Of a stretch of 64,000 nucleotides of DNA, positions 54,227-63,899 are shown in pieces. The DNA is taken from NCBI GenBank assembly GCA_905182305.1, contig CAJJBB010000010.1, positions 124,001-188,000 on the forward strand, written 5' to 3'. A program made the position numbers and the translations under genes. The notes below the pieces were generated by a model. That model saw nothing but the letters and a program-made list of their open reading frames with translations. It was not told the origin of the DNA and did not search any database. Origin of the DNA: Flavobacteria bacterium MS024-2A. Lineage in GTDB: Bacteria > Bacteroidota > Bacteroidia > Flavobacteriales > Flavobacteriaceae. How positions within the stretch are numbered: the first letter of the stretch is position 1; the number at the start of each line of letters is the position of its first letter.

Positions 54227-55723
54227 ATGCATAGTCTCAATTATAAGATCGTTGTTTTTTTAATGGGGATTCTTTTGTTATTCAATGGAGGACTAATGCT
54301 TTTTTCTGCACTTACTAGCTTTATATACTCAGATGGTGTAACTTTTGAATTAACTCTTTCTGCCTTTATAGTGCTTTCAATGGGTGCATTAATGATGTTG
54401 TTTGGAAGACGACATAATAAAAAAATTCAAAAAAGAGAGGGGTACCTTATTGTTACCTTAGGATGGTTATTAATGACCATAACGGGAATGCTTCCTTTTA
54501 TTATGACCGATAGTATAGTAGATATGTCCTCTACTTTTTTTGAAACAATGTCTGGCTATACGGCAACGGGTGCCACTATTCTTTCAGACATAGAGTCCCT
54601 CCCTGCTGGAATTTTGTTTTGGCGGAGTATGACTCATTGGATTGGCGGTATGGGAATAATTGTTTTGGCAATAGCTATTTTACCTTTATTAGGTATAGGA
54701 GGGATGCAACTCTTTTCTGCTGAAGCACCAGGGCCCAATAGTGACAAATTGCATCCTCGAATTACAGATACAGCTAAAAGACTTTGGATAATTTATGTTT
54801 CCTTTACATTAGTAGAAGCCTTATTATTGTGTATTGCTGGAATGTCAATTTTTGATGCGATTAATCATGCTATGAGTACAATGGCATCAGGAGGATTTTC
54901 AACTAAAAACAATAGTTTAGCTCACTGGAATCATTTGCCTTGGGTACACTATATTATAATTATATTTATGTTCTTAGCAGGCTCTAATTTTGTATTAAGC
55001 TATTTTGCTTTTAAAGGAAAGCTAAAAAAAGTTTTTAAAGACAGTGAGTTTAAAACCTATTTCACATTAATTATTATTTTTTCTTTAATTGTTTTCATTG
55101 TTCTAATTAGTAGTGTAGACCTAAACAATAGTTTGTTTGACCGTCCACAGGTATGGGGGAAGATTGAAAGTTCATTAAGACATGCATTTTTTCAGGTTAT
55201 ATCTATAGTTACTACTACTGGATTTGTCACTTCGGATTATACTGCTTGGACACCTTTTCTGACTATTTTATTTTTTGGACTAATGTTTTTGGGAGGTTCA
55301 GCTGGAAGCACATCAGGTGGAATAAAAGTAGTTAGACATTTATTAATGATTAAAGGTGGTATACTTGAATTAAAGCGCGCTTTACACCCAAATGCAATTA
55401 TTCAACCAAGGTATAATGGAAGAATAGTAAATCAGGAAATAATTTTAAATGTATTAGCTTTCTTCATCCTCTATATGGTTTCCTTCATAATAGGAAGTTT
55501 AGTATTTGGTTTATTGGGATTAGATTTCGAAAATGCCATTGGAGTTGCTGCTGCAACATTAGGAAATGTTGGGCCAGCTATTGGTGATTTTGGACCGAGT
55601 GGAAATTATAGTGAATTACCTGCTTTCGGAAAATTTTGGGCATCTTTTTTAATGTTACTAGGACGTCTTGAATTATTTACTGTTCTTATTCTTTTCACTC
55701 CTTTTTTCTGGAAAAAGACTTAG
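54227..55723 (+). CDS. trkH: Trk-type potassium transporter TrkH
   Basis: A 498-residue membrane protein with four MPM repeats forming the K+ pathway. The selectivity segments are SGYTATGATIL, MASGGFSTKN, TTTGFVTSDY and TLGNVGPAIGD; WRSMTHWIGGMGIIVLAIA and FLGGSAGSTSGGIKV are conserved. It pairs with TrkA encoded just upstream. Its stop overlaps that of rarA on the other strand by 4 nt. Confidence 0.95.
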   Translation: MHSLNYKIVVFLMGILLLFNGGLMLFSALTSFIYSDGVTFELTLSAFIVLSMGALMMLFGRRHNKKIQKREGYLIVTLGWLLMTITGMLPFIMTDSIVDMSSTFFETMSGYTATGATILSDIESLPAGILFWRSMTHWIGGMGIIVLAIAILPLLGIGGMQLFSAEAPGPNSDKLHPRITDTAKRLWIIYVSFTLVEALLLCIAGMSIFDAINHAMSTMASGGFSTKNNSLAHWNHLPWVHYIIIIFMFLAGSNFVLSYFAFKGKLKKVFKDSEFKTYFTLIIIFSLIVFIVLISSVDLNNSLFDRPQVWGKIESSLRHAFFQVISIVTTTGFVTSDYTAWTPFLTILFFGLMFLGGSAGSTSGGIKVVRHLLMIKGGILELKRALHPNAIIQPRYNGRIVNQEIILNVLAFFILYMVSFIIGSLVFGLLGLDFENAIGVAAATLGNVGPAIGDFGPSGNYSELPAFGKFWASFLMLLGRLELFTVLILFTPFFWKKT

Positions 55724-56997
55724 TACCCATATTTTTTATTCCACCTACTTTTTAGAAAATCTCTAATACTTTTTTCTTTTTGATTATCTCCCGGCTGGTA
55801 TAGTGTTGTTCCTTTAATTTCTTCGGGTAAGAACTCTTGTTCAATAAATTGATTTTTATAATCATGGGCATATTTATAATCTTCTCCATAACCAAGCTCT
55901 TTCATAAGCTTAGTTGGCGCATTTCTTAAATGAAGTGGTATTGGTAGATTTCCAGTTTGTCTTACTTTCTCTTGAGCCTCATTAATAGCTTTATAAGCAG
56001 TATTGCTTTTTGGTGATGTAGCTAAGTATATAACACATTCACTAAGTAAAATTCTACCTTCGGGGTATCCTACGCTAGTAACAGCCTGAAATGTACTATT
56101 TGCTAAAACTAAGGCAGTTGGATTTGCAATACCTATATCTTCAGCTGCAAAAATCAGTAAACGCCTAGCAATAAACCCAATATCTTCTCCAGCTTCAATC
56201 ATCCTTGCCAGCCAATAAATTCCTCCATTGGGATCACTTCCTCTTATAGATTTAATAAATGCCGAAACAATATCATAATGAAAATCACCATTTTTATCAA
56301 ATAAAACACTATTGGTTTGCACAGTCTGAAAGACCATTTCATTTGTAATTTTTATTGTTTTATTTCCATTGGCTTGAATAACAAGTTCTAATAGTGAAAG
56401 TAATTTACGAGCATCTCCTCCTGCAAGTTCAATCAGCGCTTCAGTTTCATTTAATTGAATATCTATTTTTTTTAAAAAGTCATCATTTTCAAGTGCATGG
56501 GTTAAAATTTTCTTTAGTTCTTTTTTTTCTAAGGAGTTAAGAATGTAGACCTGGCATCTAGATAGTAGTGCATTAATTACTTCAAAACTTGGGTTTTCTG
56601 TGGTAGCACCAATTAGGGTTATAACACCCTTTTCAACAGCATTTAAAAGAGAGTCTTGTTGAGACTTACTAAACCTATGAATTTCATCAATAAATAAAAT
56701 AGGGCTTTTGCCAGAAAAGAGACCTCCTGAATGTTCAGCTTTATGGATAATTTCACGAATCTCTTTTACCCCAGCATTTATTGCAGATAATTGATAGAAT
56801 GGACGTTCTTTCTCTAGCGCTAATAATTGTGCAAGTGTTGTTTTTCCAGTTCCAGGGGGCCCCCAAAAGATGAGTGAAGGAAAGATGCCATTAGTAATCA
56901 TTTGTGTTAAACTCCCTTGGGATCCAACCAAATGATCCTGACCAAAGTAATCCGCTAAAGATTTTGGTCGCATGCGTTCAGCTAATGGAGTATTCAT
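55720..56997 (-). CDS. rarA: Replication-associated recombination protein RarA (MgsA)
   Basis: A 425-residue AAA+ ATPase acting at stalled forks. The N-terminus [22 protein letters not shown], Walker [10 protein letters not shown] (46-54), Walker [10 protein letters not shown], sensor 1 [10 protein letters not shown], and the C-terminal tetramerisation region ([35 protein letters not shown]) are typical. It starts 26 nt after rlmB in a minus-strand pair. Confidence 0.95.
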   Translation of the reverse strand: MNTPLAERMRPKSLADYFGQDHLVGSQGSLTQMITNGIFPSLIFWGPPGTGKTTLAQLLALEKERPFYQLSAINAGVKEIREIIHKAEHSGGLFSGKSPILFIDEIHRFSKSQQDSLLNAVEKGVITLIGATTENPSFEVINALLSRCQVYILNSLEKKELKKILTHALENDDFLKKIDIQLNETEALIELAGGDARKLLSLLELVIQANGNKTIKITNEMVFQTVQTNSVLFDKNGDFHYDIVSAFIKSIRGSDPNGGIYWLARMIEAGEDIGFIARRLLIFAAEDIGIANPTALVLANSTFQAVTSVGYPEGRILLSECVIYLATSPKSNTAYKAINEAQEKVRQTGNLPIPLHLRNAPTKLMKELGYGEDYKYAHDYKNQFIEQEFLPEEIKGTTLYQPGDNQKEKSIRDFLKSRWNKKYGY

Positions 56998-57023
56998 GCT
57001 ATAAATATAAGTTTTTTACTTTT

Positions 57024-57755
57024 CTATACGCGTTGACGTATGGTTTCATAAAAAACAACGGCGCATGCTACTGATACATTTAATGAATCGATACCCTCTA
57101 CCATTGGAATTTTAGCTTTTCGATCTATTATTTTAAGCATTCCCCCAGAAATACCGACGTCCTCTGAGCCAAAAATAAGTGCCAGAGGCCCCTTTAGATC
57201 TTCTTCATATATAGTTATGGGTGTTTTTTCAGTTATGCCTAGTGTGGGCACCTCATGTGCTTTTAAATAATAAACAACATCTTTCAAATGTTGCACTTTA
57301 GAAATAGGTACTTTAAAAGCACCTCCAGCAGAAGTTTTTACTACATCACCGTTTAAAGGAGCACTCCCTGAGGTTGGTATAAAAATCGCATCAACTCCGG
57401 TGGCAGCTGCAGAGCGAAGAATAGCTCCAAAATTACGGGTATCTGTGATTCCGTCCAGTAGCACAAAAATTGGATTCTTTTTAGCTTCCATTATTTTTTC
57501 AATAAGAGGCTCCATTTCAAGAGTAGCTAGAGCTGCAATCCTAGCCACAGCCCCTTGATGATTTTTGTCTGAAAAGCGATTTAAACGCTCTACAGGCACA
57601 AAACTAAATGCGATGTTATTAGATCGAAGCACATGCAGTAATTCTTCAAATAAGGTACTCTTTGTACCTTTTAAAAGCCATACCCGATCAATTGACTTAC
57701 CTGACTGAATTGCTTCTAGAATTGCTCTTAATCCAAATATTGTTACTGTTTCCAT
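57024..57755 (-). CDS. rlmB: 23S rRNA (guanosine-2251-2'-O)-methyltransferase RlmB
   Basis: A 243-residue SPOUT enzyme with an N-terminal L30e-like RNA-binding domain (TIFGLRAILEAIQSGKSIDRVWL, KNHQGAVA) and the methyltransferase knot (LDGITDTRNFGAILRSA, LIFGSEDVGIS, IPMVEGIDSLNVSVACAV). RlmB modifies G2251 in the P loop of 23S rRNA. It precedes rarA in an operon. Confidence 0.92.
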   Translation of the reverse strand: METVTIFGLRAILEAIQSGKSIDRVWLLKGTKSTLFEELLHVLRSNNIAFSFVPVERLNRFSDKNHQGAVARIAALATLEMEPLIEKIMEAKKNPIFVLLDGITDTRNFGAILRSAAATGVDAIFIPTSGSAPLNGDVVKTSAGGAFKVPISKVQHLKDVVYYLKAHEVPTLGITEKTPITIYEEDLKGPLALIFGSEDVGISGGMLKIIDRKAKIPMVEGIDSLNVSVACAVVFYETIRQRV

Positions 57756-57759
57756 TGAT

Positions 57760-57767
57760 CAAAACTA
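57760..57767 (-). promoter_or_regulatory. -7 promoter element of rlmB
   Basis: On the minus strand TAGTTTTG, a full TAnnTTTG match, ending 4 nt before the rlmB ATG; a transcript from it would start at or next to the start codon. Confidence 0.4.
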
Positions 57768-57834
57768 ATTTAATTTTTCTGACAATAGTATTTAAACTAC
57801 ATATCTTTTTATCTCTAGTTATTTAAAAATAACC

Positions 57835-57869
57835 AAAAAAAAAGGGAGACAATTAAGTCTCCCTTTTTT
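57835..57869. terminator. Bidirectional terminator after the susCD operon
   Basis: GGGAGAC (57844-57850) and GTCTCCC (57857-57863) form a 7-bp GC-rich stem with a 6-nt loop, flanked by an A-run on the left and a T-run on the right. It lies just past the 57890 end of the operon and separates it from rlmB. Confidence 0.85.
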
Positions 57870-57889
57870 AAAAATTACTTAGGCATTTT

Positions 57890-58783
57890 TTACTGGCAAA
57901 TACTTAAAGTTTTAGCTCCGGCTGAAACAACACTTTGAATTAAAGCAGTTTGCTCATTGCTTCCGTCAAGTGCAGTGTATACGACATTAAAACTACATTC
58001 AGAATTATAATCGTCATTCTCCCATTCAAATACCATTGTAGAAGCCCCTTCAGGAATCGTTAGAGTAGCATAACCACTTGAAGTATTACCTGTATACGGT
58101 TCTAATCCGGCATTTTGACCTGCACCAACAGCATCGTATTGACTAAGCATACCATAGTTGGTACTTACTCCATCAACCGTTACTTTTATACGACCTGATT
58201 GCCATCCATCACCATAACTATCAGCCATGTTGAATGTATAGATTCCAGGTACTGCAGATAAAGGAATACACTTTATTATTTTAGCATACCTATAAGGCGA
58301 CTTAAAGTAAGATCCAGTCATTGATCCGGTTGCTTGATCAGCTCCAAAAGATCTACCGTCTGTAAGGTTTAATTTTAAACTAATATTTACAGCATCTCCA
58401 CCAGTATACTGACTACTAGACAGACCAAGAGTAGTCATTGCATCTCCAAGACTAACGCTAATGTCTGTTCTAGGAAGACCTGTAGGTCCTGTAGTAAACT
58501 GACTAGGTTGCAAGGTCTGGAATAATGATTCAGCACCAGAGTTTAAAGAAACATAGATTTCTATGTTCTGCATCAAAGCACCATTTTCAGTATCGTGCTC
58601 TTCTATAGTTGCTGTAAAGATTGAGGCAGCAGGAGCATAAAAATTATATTCTCCTGATGAAGCAATCGTTCTAATTACAGCACCATTTGTATAATTATCG
58701 AGAACATCATTGATTAGATTGTCTGGTTCAGAACAAGACGTTACTACCAATAAAAGTCCTAAAAGAATTGATATTTTTTTCAT
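57890..58783 (-). CDS. Lipoprotein of a SusCD locus, function unknown
   Basis: A 297-residue lipoprotein (signal KKISILLGLLLVVTSC, Cys17). The N-terminal half (about 25-170) is beta-rich without motifs I recognise. The C-terminal half (about 180-297) has GIYTFNMADSYGDGWQSGRI and MVFEWENDDYNSECSFNV, resembling acidic surface domains built around a DSYGDGW turn, and ends with two Cys (residues near 260 and 296) that could pair. It is the third gene of the susC-susD unit, 8 nt after susD. By analogy with such loci it may be a surface substrate-binding protein; that is inference. Confidence 0.7.
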   Translation of the reverse strand: MKKISILLGLLLVVTSCSEPDNLINDVLDNYTNGAVIRTIASSGEYNFYAPAASIFTATIEEHDTENGALMQNIEIYVSLNSGAESLFQTLQPSQFTTGPTGLPRTDISVSLGDAMTTLGLSSSQYTGGDAVNISLKLNLTDGRSFGADQATGSMTGSYFKSPYRYAKIIKCIPLSAVPGIYTFNMADSYGDGWQSGRIKVTVDGVSTNYGMLSQYDAVGAGQNAGLEPYTGNTSSGYATLTIPEGASTMVFEWENDDYNSECSFNVVYTALDGSNEQTALIQSVVSAGAKTLSICQ

Positions 58784-58791
58784 TTGACTAA

Positions 58792-60429
58792 TTATTTAAG
58801 GTTAGTTGCTCCAGAAGTATTCCAGAATACACGATCGCTTTTAGAAGATCTCTGGCTACCATTCTTATTGTTGTTCACAAAATTAGCTGGAAAATATTGA
58901 GTAGTTGGAAAACTTCCTGGATCTGGTTCAACATTAGGTTGAAGTGATCTTGGATATCCATTTCTTCTGTAAGAGTTGTATGCGTCTATACCATTTCCAA
59001 CCATGGAAATAAAGTATTCAGTTGCCCACATATCTAACTTATCAGCAGTAGGTCCTGCAGCATTCCAATCCGAGGTGAATGCAGCAACATATGCGTCTAT
59101 ATCAGCAGTAGCCAAAGCGTCACCACCTAGATCATCTGTTTTCTCTAAGGCTTGTGTAAGCGCAGTTAACGTTTCAGCAGTCGCTTTAGCAAGATCACCT
59201 TGACCAACAGCAACTTCAGCATTCATAAAGTGCATCCATGACGATAACATTACAGGAGTTATACCTGCTCCTTTTTCACCAGCTCCTAGAACTTGTCCAG
59301 CAAAAGATCTATCATCATATTTACCACCAGCTGGATAAGTTCCACGAAGTGTTCTTAAGAATCCATCGGGAGGAGTCCCGTTGTCATTTCCATGATCTCT
59401 TCCCCAGTAACCACCTGCTGGTTTACTTGCACTATTAGTTGGAGCACAAAAAGGAGTGTCATCACCTCTAAGTTGAGGGGGCACATAGTATCCAGTTAAT
59501 CCACATTCTAATACTTCTTCGTTTTCAGCACTGTCGAAACCTGGAGTTTCTGATACCTGTCTGTAGTAGTAATATGGTAATCGAGGATCAGTATTTCCAG
59601 CATGTCCGTTAAGCATATTGAATACTATCCAGTTTGATTGATATTCACCACCTCCTGTATTTGTATAGTTCTGTCTGTATAGAGGGTGTCTAGTATCAGG
59701 AGTTGCCTGATTTGTACCCCACTGAAATTCGAAATCATCAGCTGCTGTTGAAATGTAATCAGAGATTGCATTATAACCAGCAAGATCACCTGTATTCAAC
59801 AAAGCTTTTTTCTTGATACTATTTGCAGCTTTAATCCATTTACTTGAATTCCCACCATAGTAAAAATCATTTGAAGATCCAGCTAAAGCACCTGCATTAA
59901 AATCAGCAATTGCACTGTCCAATAATGCGATAGCAGAAGCATACACTGTCGCACCATCATCTGATACTGGGTTTAAAACCCCTTCACCACCTTTAAGTGC
60001 TTCAGAGTAAGGAACATCTCCAAAATTGTCAACTAATGTTAACATTATATAGGATTGAAAAACTTTTCCCATTCCAATTTCGAATTGCAATCCTCTTTCT
60101 TCTGCAATTAAATTCATTAATCGAATATCTTCTAGCATTCCACGGTAAGCAGATGACCAAAGGCCATTCCAGCTATCTGGAGAATAAATATTGTCATAAT
60201 TTCTTCCGTTCATGTAGTTTATACGTGTTAGTTCTCCACCACGGTCTCCCATTGAGTGAACCCAGTACGCAAAGTCTACTTGGATTGAGTTCAAAAAGAA
60301 CCCAGGATCCGCTTGACTAGGACTTAAGGCATTAGGGTTTTCTGTAAGCTCTATATCTAGAGTTTCACAAGAAGTCACCACTAACATAGTACTTAAACAA
60401 AGTCCTAAAATGTAATTAGTATATTTCAT
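58792..60429 (-). CDS. SusD/RagB-type nutrient-binding outer membrane lipoprotein
   Basis: A 545-residue SusD-like lipoprotein (lipobox VVTSC, Cys21). TENPNALSPSQADPGFFLN at the mature start and the helical TPR-like region (GKVFQSYIMLTLVDNFGDVPYSEAL) match the SusD-like 2 family. SusD proteins form a lid over the SusC channel and bind the substrate. The ligand is not deducible; no glycanase lies nearby on the visible side. It is 18 nt downstream of susC. Confidence 0.92.
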   Translation of the reverse strand: MKYTNYILGLCLSTMLVVTSCETLDIELTENPNALSPSQADPGFFLNSIQVDFAYWVHSMGDRGGELTRINYMNGRNYDNIYSPDSWNGLWSSAYRGMLEDIRLMNLIAEERGLQFEIGMGKVFQSYIMLTLVDNFGDVPYSEALKGGEGVLNPVSDDGATVYASAIALLDSAIADFNAGALAGSSNDFYYGGNSSKWIKAANSIKKKALLNTGDLAGYNAISDYISTAADDFEFQWGTNQATPDTRHPLYRQNYTNTGGGEYQSNWIVFNMLNGHAGNTDPRLPYYYYRQVSETPGFDSAENEEVLECGLTGYYVPPQLRGDDTPFCAPTNSASKPAGGYWGRDHGNDNGTPPDGFLRTLRGTYPAGGKYDDRSFAGQVLGAGEKGAGITPVMLSSWMHFMNAEVAVGQGDLAKATAETLTALTQALEKTDDLGGDALATADIDAYVAAFTSDWNAAGPTADKLDMWATEYFISMVGNGIDAYNSYRRNGYPRSLQPNVEPDPGSFPTTQYFPANFVNNNKNGSQRSSKSDRVFWNTSGATNLK

Positions 60430-60447
60430 GTTTCTGTTTTTTTGTTA

Positions 60448-63400
60448 TTAGAATGTAAGTTTTACACTTGCACCATATCTTTTAGCACTAGGGCCATTAA
60501 GGTAATCAAATCCTCTACCGTTACCTACACCAACACCCGCAATGTTAGGATCAAAATTTGTTCCTGGAGGTGTGTTGTATGCATCATAAGCAAGGTTAAA
60601 TCCTGAAGCTGTAATTGAAATATTTCCAAAAGGAGTATTTTCAATTAAGCTTTTTGGAAGACTATAAGAAAGTGATATTTCACCTAATCTCCAGTGACTA
60701 GCATCATAAACTAACATTTCGTCAGGACCGTACAATACGTTACTAAAATAGAAAGTTGAGTTATTAATTTGCTTACTGTTTGTTACCCCATTAGTATTTA
60801 CTCCTGGAAGAATGAAACTTAATTCACGATCCAAAGTATCTGCTGATAGACCACGACCTAGTAATGTCGCTACTGTATAAGTAAAGATATCTCCACCTTG
60901 TTGGTAGTTAAATAAGAAATTAAAACTAAAATTCTTGTAAGACACACTGTTGCTAATATTTGCAATCCAATCAGGGTTAGCATCACCAATTATTGATGGT
61001 GTAAATGTTTCGGCATAACTACCTGAGTTATTCACAACCTTGTCACCACCACCTGTCCAACGGAATTTTTCAATATCTGAGTTGTATCTAGTTACAGACG
61101 AACCAATAATAGTTCCTAGTGACTCTCCTACAATAGCAGCGTTTCCTAAAGTTCCAAATCCAGCATAAACAATTATGTCAGTATCTGCACCTAAGTCTTT
61201 CACAATAGCGTCATTAGTAGACCAGTTTAAAGAGGTTGTCCAGTTTAAACCGTCATTGTTTTGGATCCAGTCGTAAGATAAATCTAATTCAACCCCTCTG
61301 TTCTCAATCAAACCAATATTTGTTTGAGTAGAAGTATATCCAGTTGTTGGATCAAGAGGACGGTCAATGATTAAATCATTAGTATTCTTACTATAAATAG
61401 AAAAATCTAAACTCATTCTGCTTCTAAAGAAACGACCTTCAATACCCGCTTCAATCTCATCGATACGTTCAGGTTTTAAATTAGGATTACCTAAAACAGA
61501 TCCTGAAGAATTTGAGATGATAAAGTTTCCACCACTTTTAAATGATTGAGTATCTAGATTAAGTGTCGCTGCAACAGGATATCCAGTTGGGAAGTTAGCA
61601 GATGTTCCATAACCAGCTCTTATTTTTAAAAGACTTACTATATCTCCTTTTAATTCAGGAAATAATGTAGTAGGAAGGAAAGATACACTTACAGAAGGAT
61701 ACACAATAGATTGATTTTCCGGATTAAGGTTAGATACCCAGTCCTTTCGTGCCGCAAGGTTCAAATAAATCCATCGGTCGTAATCTATTTCAGCCTGTAC
61801 GAAAGCTCCTAAAATGTTTCTTCTTTGAAAGTATTGAATTTCATCTTGTTGTTCAAAGTTAAAGTGGCGTAATACACCATAAACTTGTTGTCCAGTACTT
61901 CTTGTTCCATTACTGTCAAAAGTATCGCTTCTTGATTCAAGACCTACGTTGAAAGTGATTCCGAAATCATCAACATCATAGTCACCATTTAAATTAAAAT
62001 TGTGATTGGAGATAGATTTAGTGTTATTCCAAGTTTCATAAATACCATTTTGATTTACTGTACTTCCAGTCTTTCCACCTTTATTGGAATAGTTGATGTT
62101 ATTCTCTGAATAAACGTCAACACCATAGCGATAAGAAAGATTAAGATTGTCAGAAAGACCATATTGAATATTAGTTGAACCAAACACACGATTTGTATTT
62201 TGAATGTTGGCTGCATTTTTAACAGTCCATCTAGGATTTTGAATACTATTATTCTGTCTATAGTAAATTGATGATCCATCTTTTGGATTTTCCCAAGGAA
62301 GACCCATTAAATCTACACTTCGAGGAGTGTAAAATACATTAGCAAAAACCGAAGCTCCTTCACCACCTACATTACTACCGTAGTTAGCAGCTACTGGAGG
62401 AGTTTGAAATTTAGTTTGAGTAAAGTTTAATGTTCCCCCAACGGTAAATTTATTTGCAAGCCTTGCATTTCCACCAAAACTTAAAGTGTTTCTGTTTACT
62501 GAATTACCTGGAGTAAATCCAACATCTTCTAAGTTACCGTAGTTAATATTATAATTAGCAGAACCATCGCTAGATGACCCCCTAATGTTTACGTTATTAC
62601 TAAATACATGGCCTGTTCTAAAGAAATTTCCAACACTGTCATATGCTTTCCATTCATAAGTTGCATCTGGAGCAATTCCTAGTTCACCTAAAATTTGAGG
62701 TATTCCAGTTGCACTACTTGCAGTGGTATATGGGTGTCTTAAAAACCCAGGTTGTCCGGAAAGAGTACCATTTATTGAATTTTGGCCAGCCCATCCTGCA
62801 GGTCCACCTTCATCGAAGCTAGGTCCCCAGTTTGAGAAAAACCATCCAAAAGCTTGGTCAAACCCATTTCCATATTGACTTTGATAGTCAGGCATAGAAG
62901 CAAACTCTACATTAAAATAAGACGAGTTAATCGTGATCTCATTTTTTTGTGGCTCCCCACCTGCAGAACTACCAGATTTAGTTGTAATTAAGATTACACC
63001 ATTTCGTCCTTGAGTTCCATATAGTGTTGCGGCAGCTAAACCTTTTAATACACTTACTTCTTCAATGTTGTTAGGGTCAATGTCAAGGAATCTAGAAGAT
63101 CCGTTATTTCCATTAACAAAACTACCTTGTGCATTTGTCTCTGTACTAAAAGGAACACCATCTACAATAAATAAAGGTTGATTTCCTTGTGAGAAAGAGT
63201 TGAATCCACGAATTACAATACTTGTACCTGATCCTGATAAACCACTTTGGTTTGTTATCTGAACACCAGAAGCTTTTCCTGTAAGTACTCGACCAATATC
63301 TCCTTCAGCACGCTGCTCAATAGAAGCAGTCTCTACTTTAGAAACCGCGTAACCTAAGGCTCGCTTTTCACGTTTAATACCTAAGGAGGTTACAATTACT

Positions 63401-63696
63401 TCCTCTAATTCATTACCCTGCTGAAGAGAAAAGTTAATTGAATCTTGACCTGCAACCACTACAGTTGCTGTGTCATACCCTACAAAGCTTGCAGAGATTG
63501 AGGCTCCATCTTGTACTGTGATGGAATAGTTACCGTCAAAATCAGTTGTGGTTCCATTACTAGTACCTATTTCTAGGACAGTAGCACCAGGAAGCGGCAC
63601 ACCTTGATCATCAATAACATTACCTGTTACTGTACTCTGAGCTACTGCGAGTTGAACGCATAGTGCCAGAGACATTAAATAGTATAGTTGTTTCAT
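60448..63696 (-). CDS. SusC/RagA-type TonB-linked outer membrane transporter
   Basis: A 1082-residue TonB-dependent transporter. A signal peptide ends near VAVAQ-type residue 20. A CarboxypepD-like domain (about 22-95, GNVIDDQGVPLPGATVLEIG) is followed by a TonB-box-like EEVIVT (about 98-103). The plug (about 110-235, VLTGKASGVQITNQSG, QPLFIVDGVPF) comes next, then a 22-strand barrel ending in GASVKLTF. It imports oligosaccharides, peptides or similar with the SusD-like lid encoded next. No sigma/anti-sigma pair is visible; any regulator would be beyond the right edge. Confidence 0.95.
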   Translation of the reverse strand: MKQLYYLMSLALCVQLAVAQSTVTGNVIDDQGVPLPGATVLEIGTSNGTTTDFDGNYSITVQDGASISASFVGYDTATVVVAGQDSINFSLQQGNELEEVIVTSLGIKREKRALGYAVSKVETASIEQRAEGDIGRVLTGKASGVQITNQSGLSGSGTSIVIRGFNSFSQGNQPLFIVDGVPFSTETNAQGSFVNGNNGSSRFLDIDPNNIEEVSVLKGLAAATLYGTQGRNGVILITTKSGSSAGGEPQKNEITINSSYFNVEFASMPDYQSQYGNGFDQAFGWFFSNWGPSFDEGGPAGWAGQNSINGTLSGQPGFLRHPYTTASSATGIPQILGELGIAPDATYEWKAYDSVGNFFRTGHVFSNNVNIRGSSSDGSANYNINYGNLEDVGFTPGNSVNRNTLSFGGNARLANKFTVGGTLNFTQTKFQTPPVAANYGSNVGGEGASVFANVFYTPRSVDLMGLPWENPKDGSSIYYRQNNSIQNPRWTVKNAANIQNTNRVFGSTNIQYGLSDNLNLSYRYGVDVYSENNINYSNKGGKTGSTVNQNGIYETWNNTKSISNHNFNLNGDYDVDDFGITFNVGLESRSDTFDSNGTRSTGQQVYGVLRHFNFEQQDEIQYFQRRNILGAFVQAEIDYDRWIYLNLAARKDWVSNLNPENQSIVYPSVSVSFLPTTLFPELKGDIVSLLKIRAGYGTSANFPTGYPVAATLNLDTQSFKSGGNFIISNSSGSVLGNPNLKPERIDEIEAGIEGRFFRSRMSLDFSIYSKNTNDLIIDRPLDPTTGYTSTQTNIGLIENRGVELDLSYDWIQNNDGLNWTTSLNWSTNDAIVKDLGADTDIIVYAGFGTLGNAAIVGESLGTIIGSSVTRYNSDIEKFRWTGGGDKVVNNSGSYAETFTPSIIGDANPDWIANISNSVSYKNFSFNFLFNYQQGGDIFTYTVATLLGRGLSADTLDRELSFILPGVNTNGVTNSKQINNSTFYFSNVLYGPDEMLVYDASHWRLGEISLSYSLPKSLIENTPFGNISITASGFNLAYDAYNTPPGTNFDPNIAGVGVGNGRGFDYLNGPSAKRYGASVKLTF

Positions 63697-63899
63697 TTTA
63701 AAAGAATTTTAGTCTGCTAATATATTAATTAAAATACAGAAATGTTAAAGAAATCAAAATTTATTAATTAAAAACAAAGAATTTATAACATTTCACATTT
63801 ATTTTGTTAGAATTTAACAACATTAAGGACTTAAAAATGAGAATTTATTAAAATTAAGTTATTAAGCTTTTAGCGCTACTTGTACAATAATATGATAAG
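63697..63899. other. Upstream region of the susC operon
   Basis: About 200 nt of very AT-rich noncoding sequence. It holds a 12-bp direct repeat (63723-63734 and 63762-63773, 39 bp apart) and a 6-bp perfect palindrome TTGTTA-GAATT-TAACAA at 63804-63820. No full TAnnTTTG element is found for susC, so its promoter is unclear. The repeats are candidate operator sites. Confidence 0.5.
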
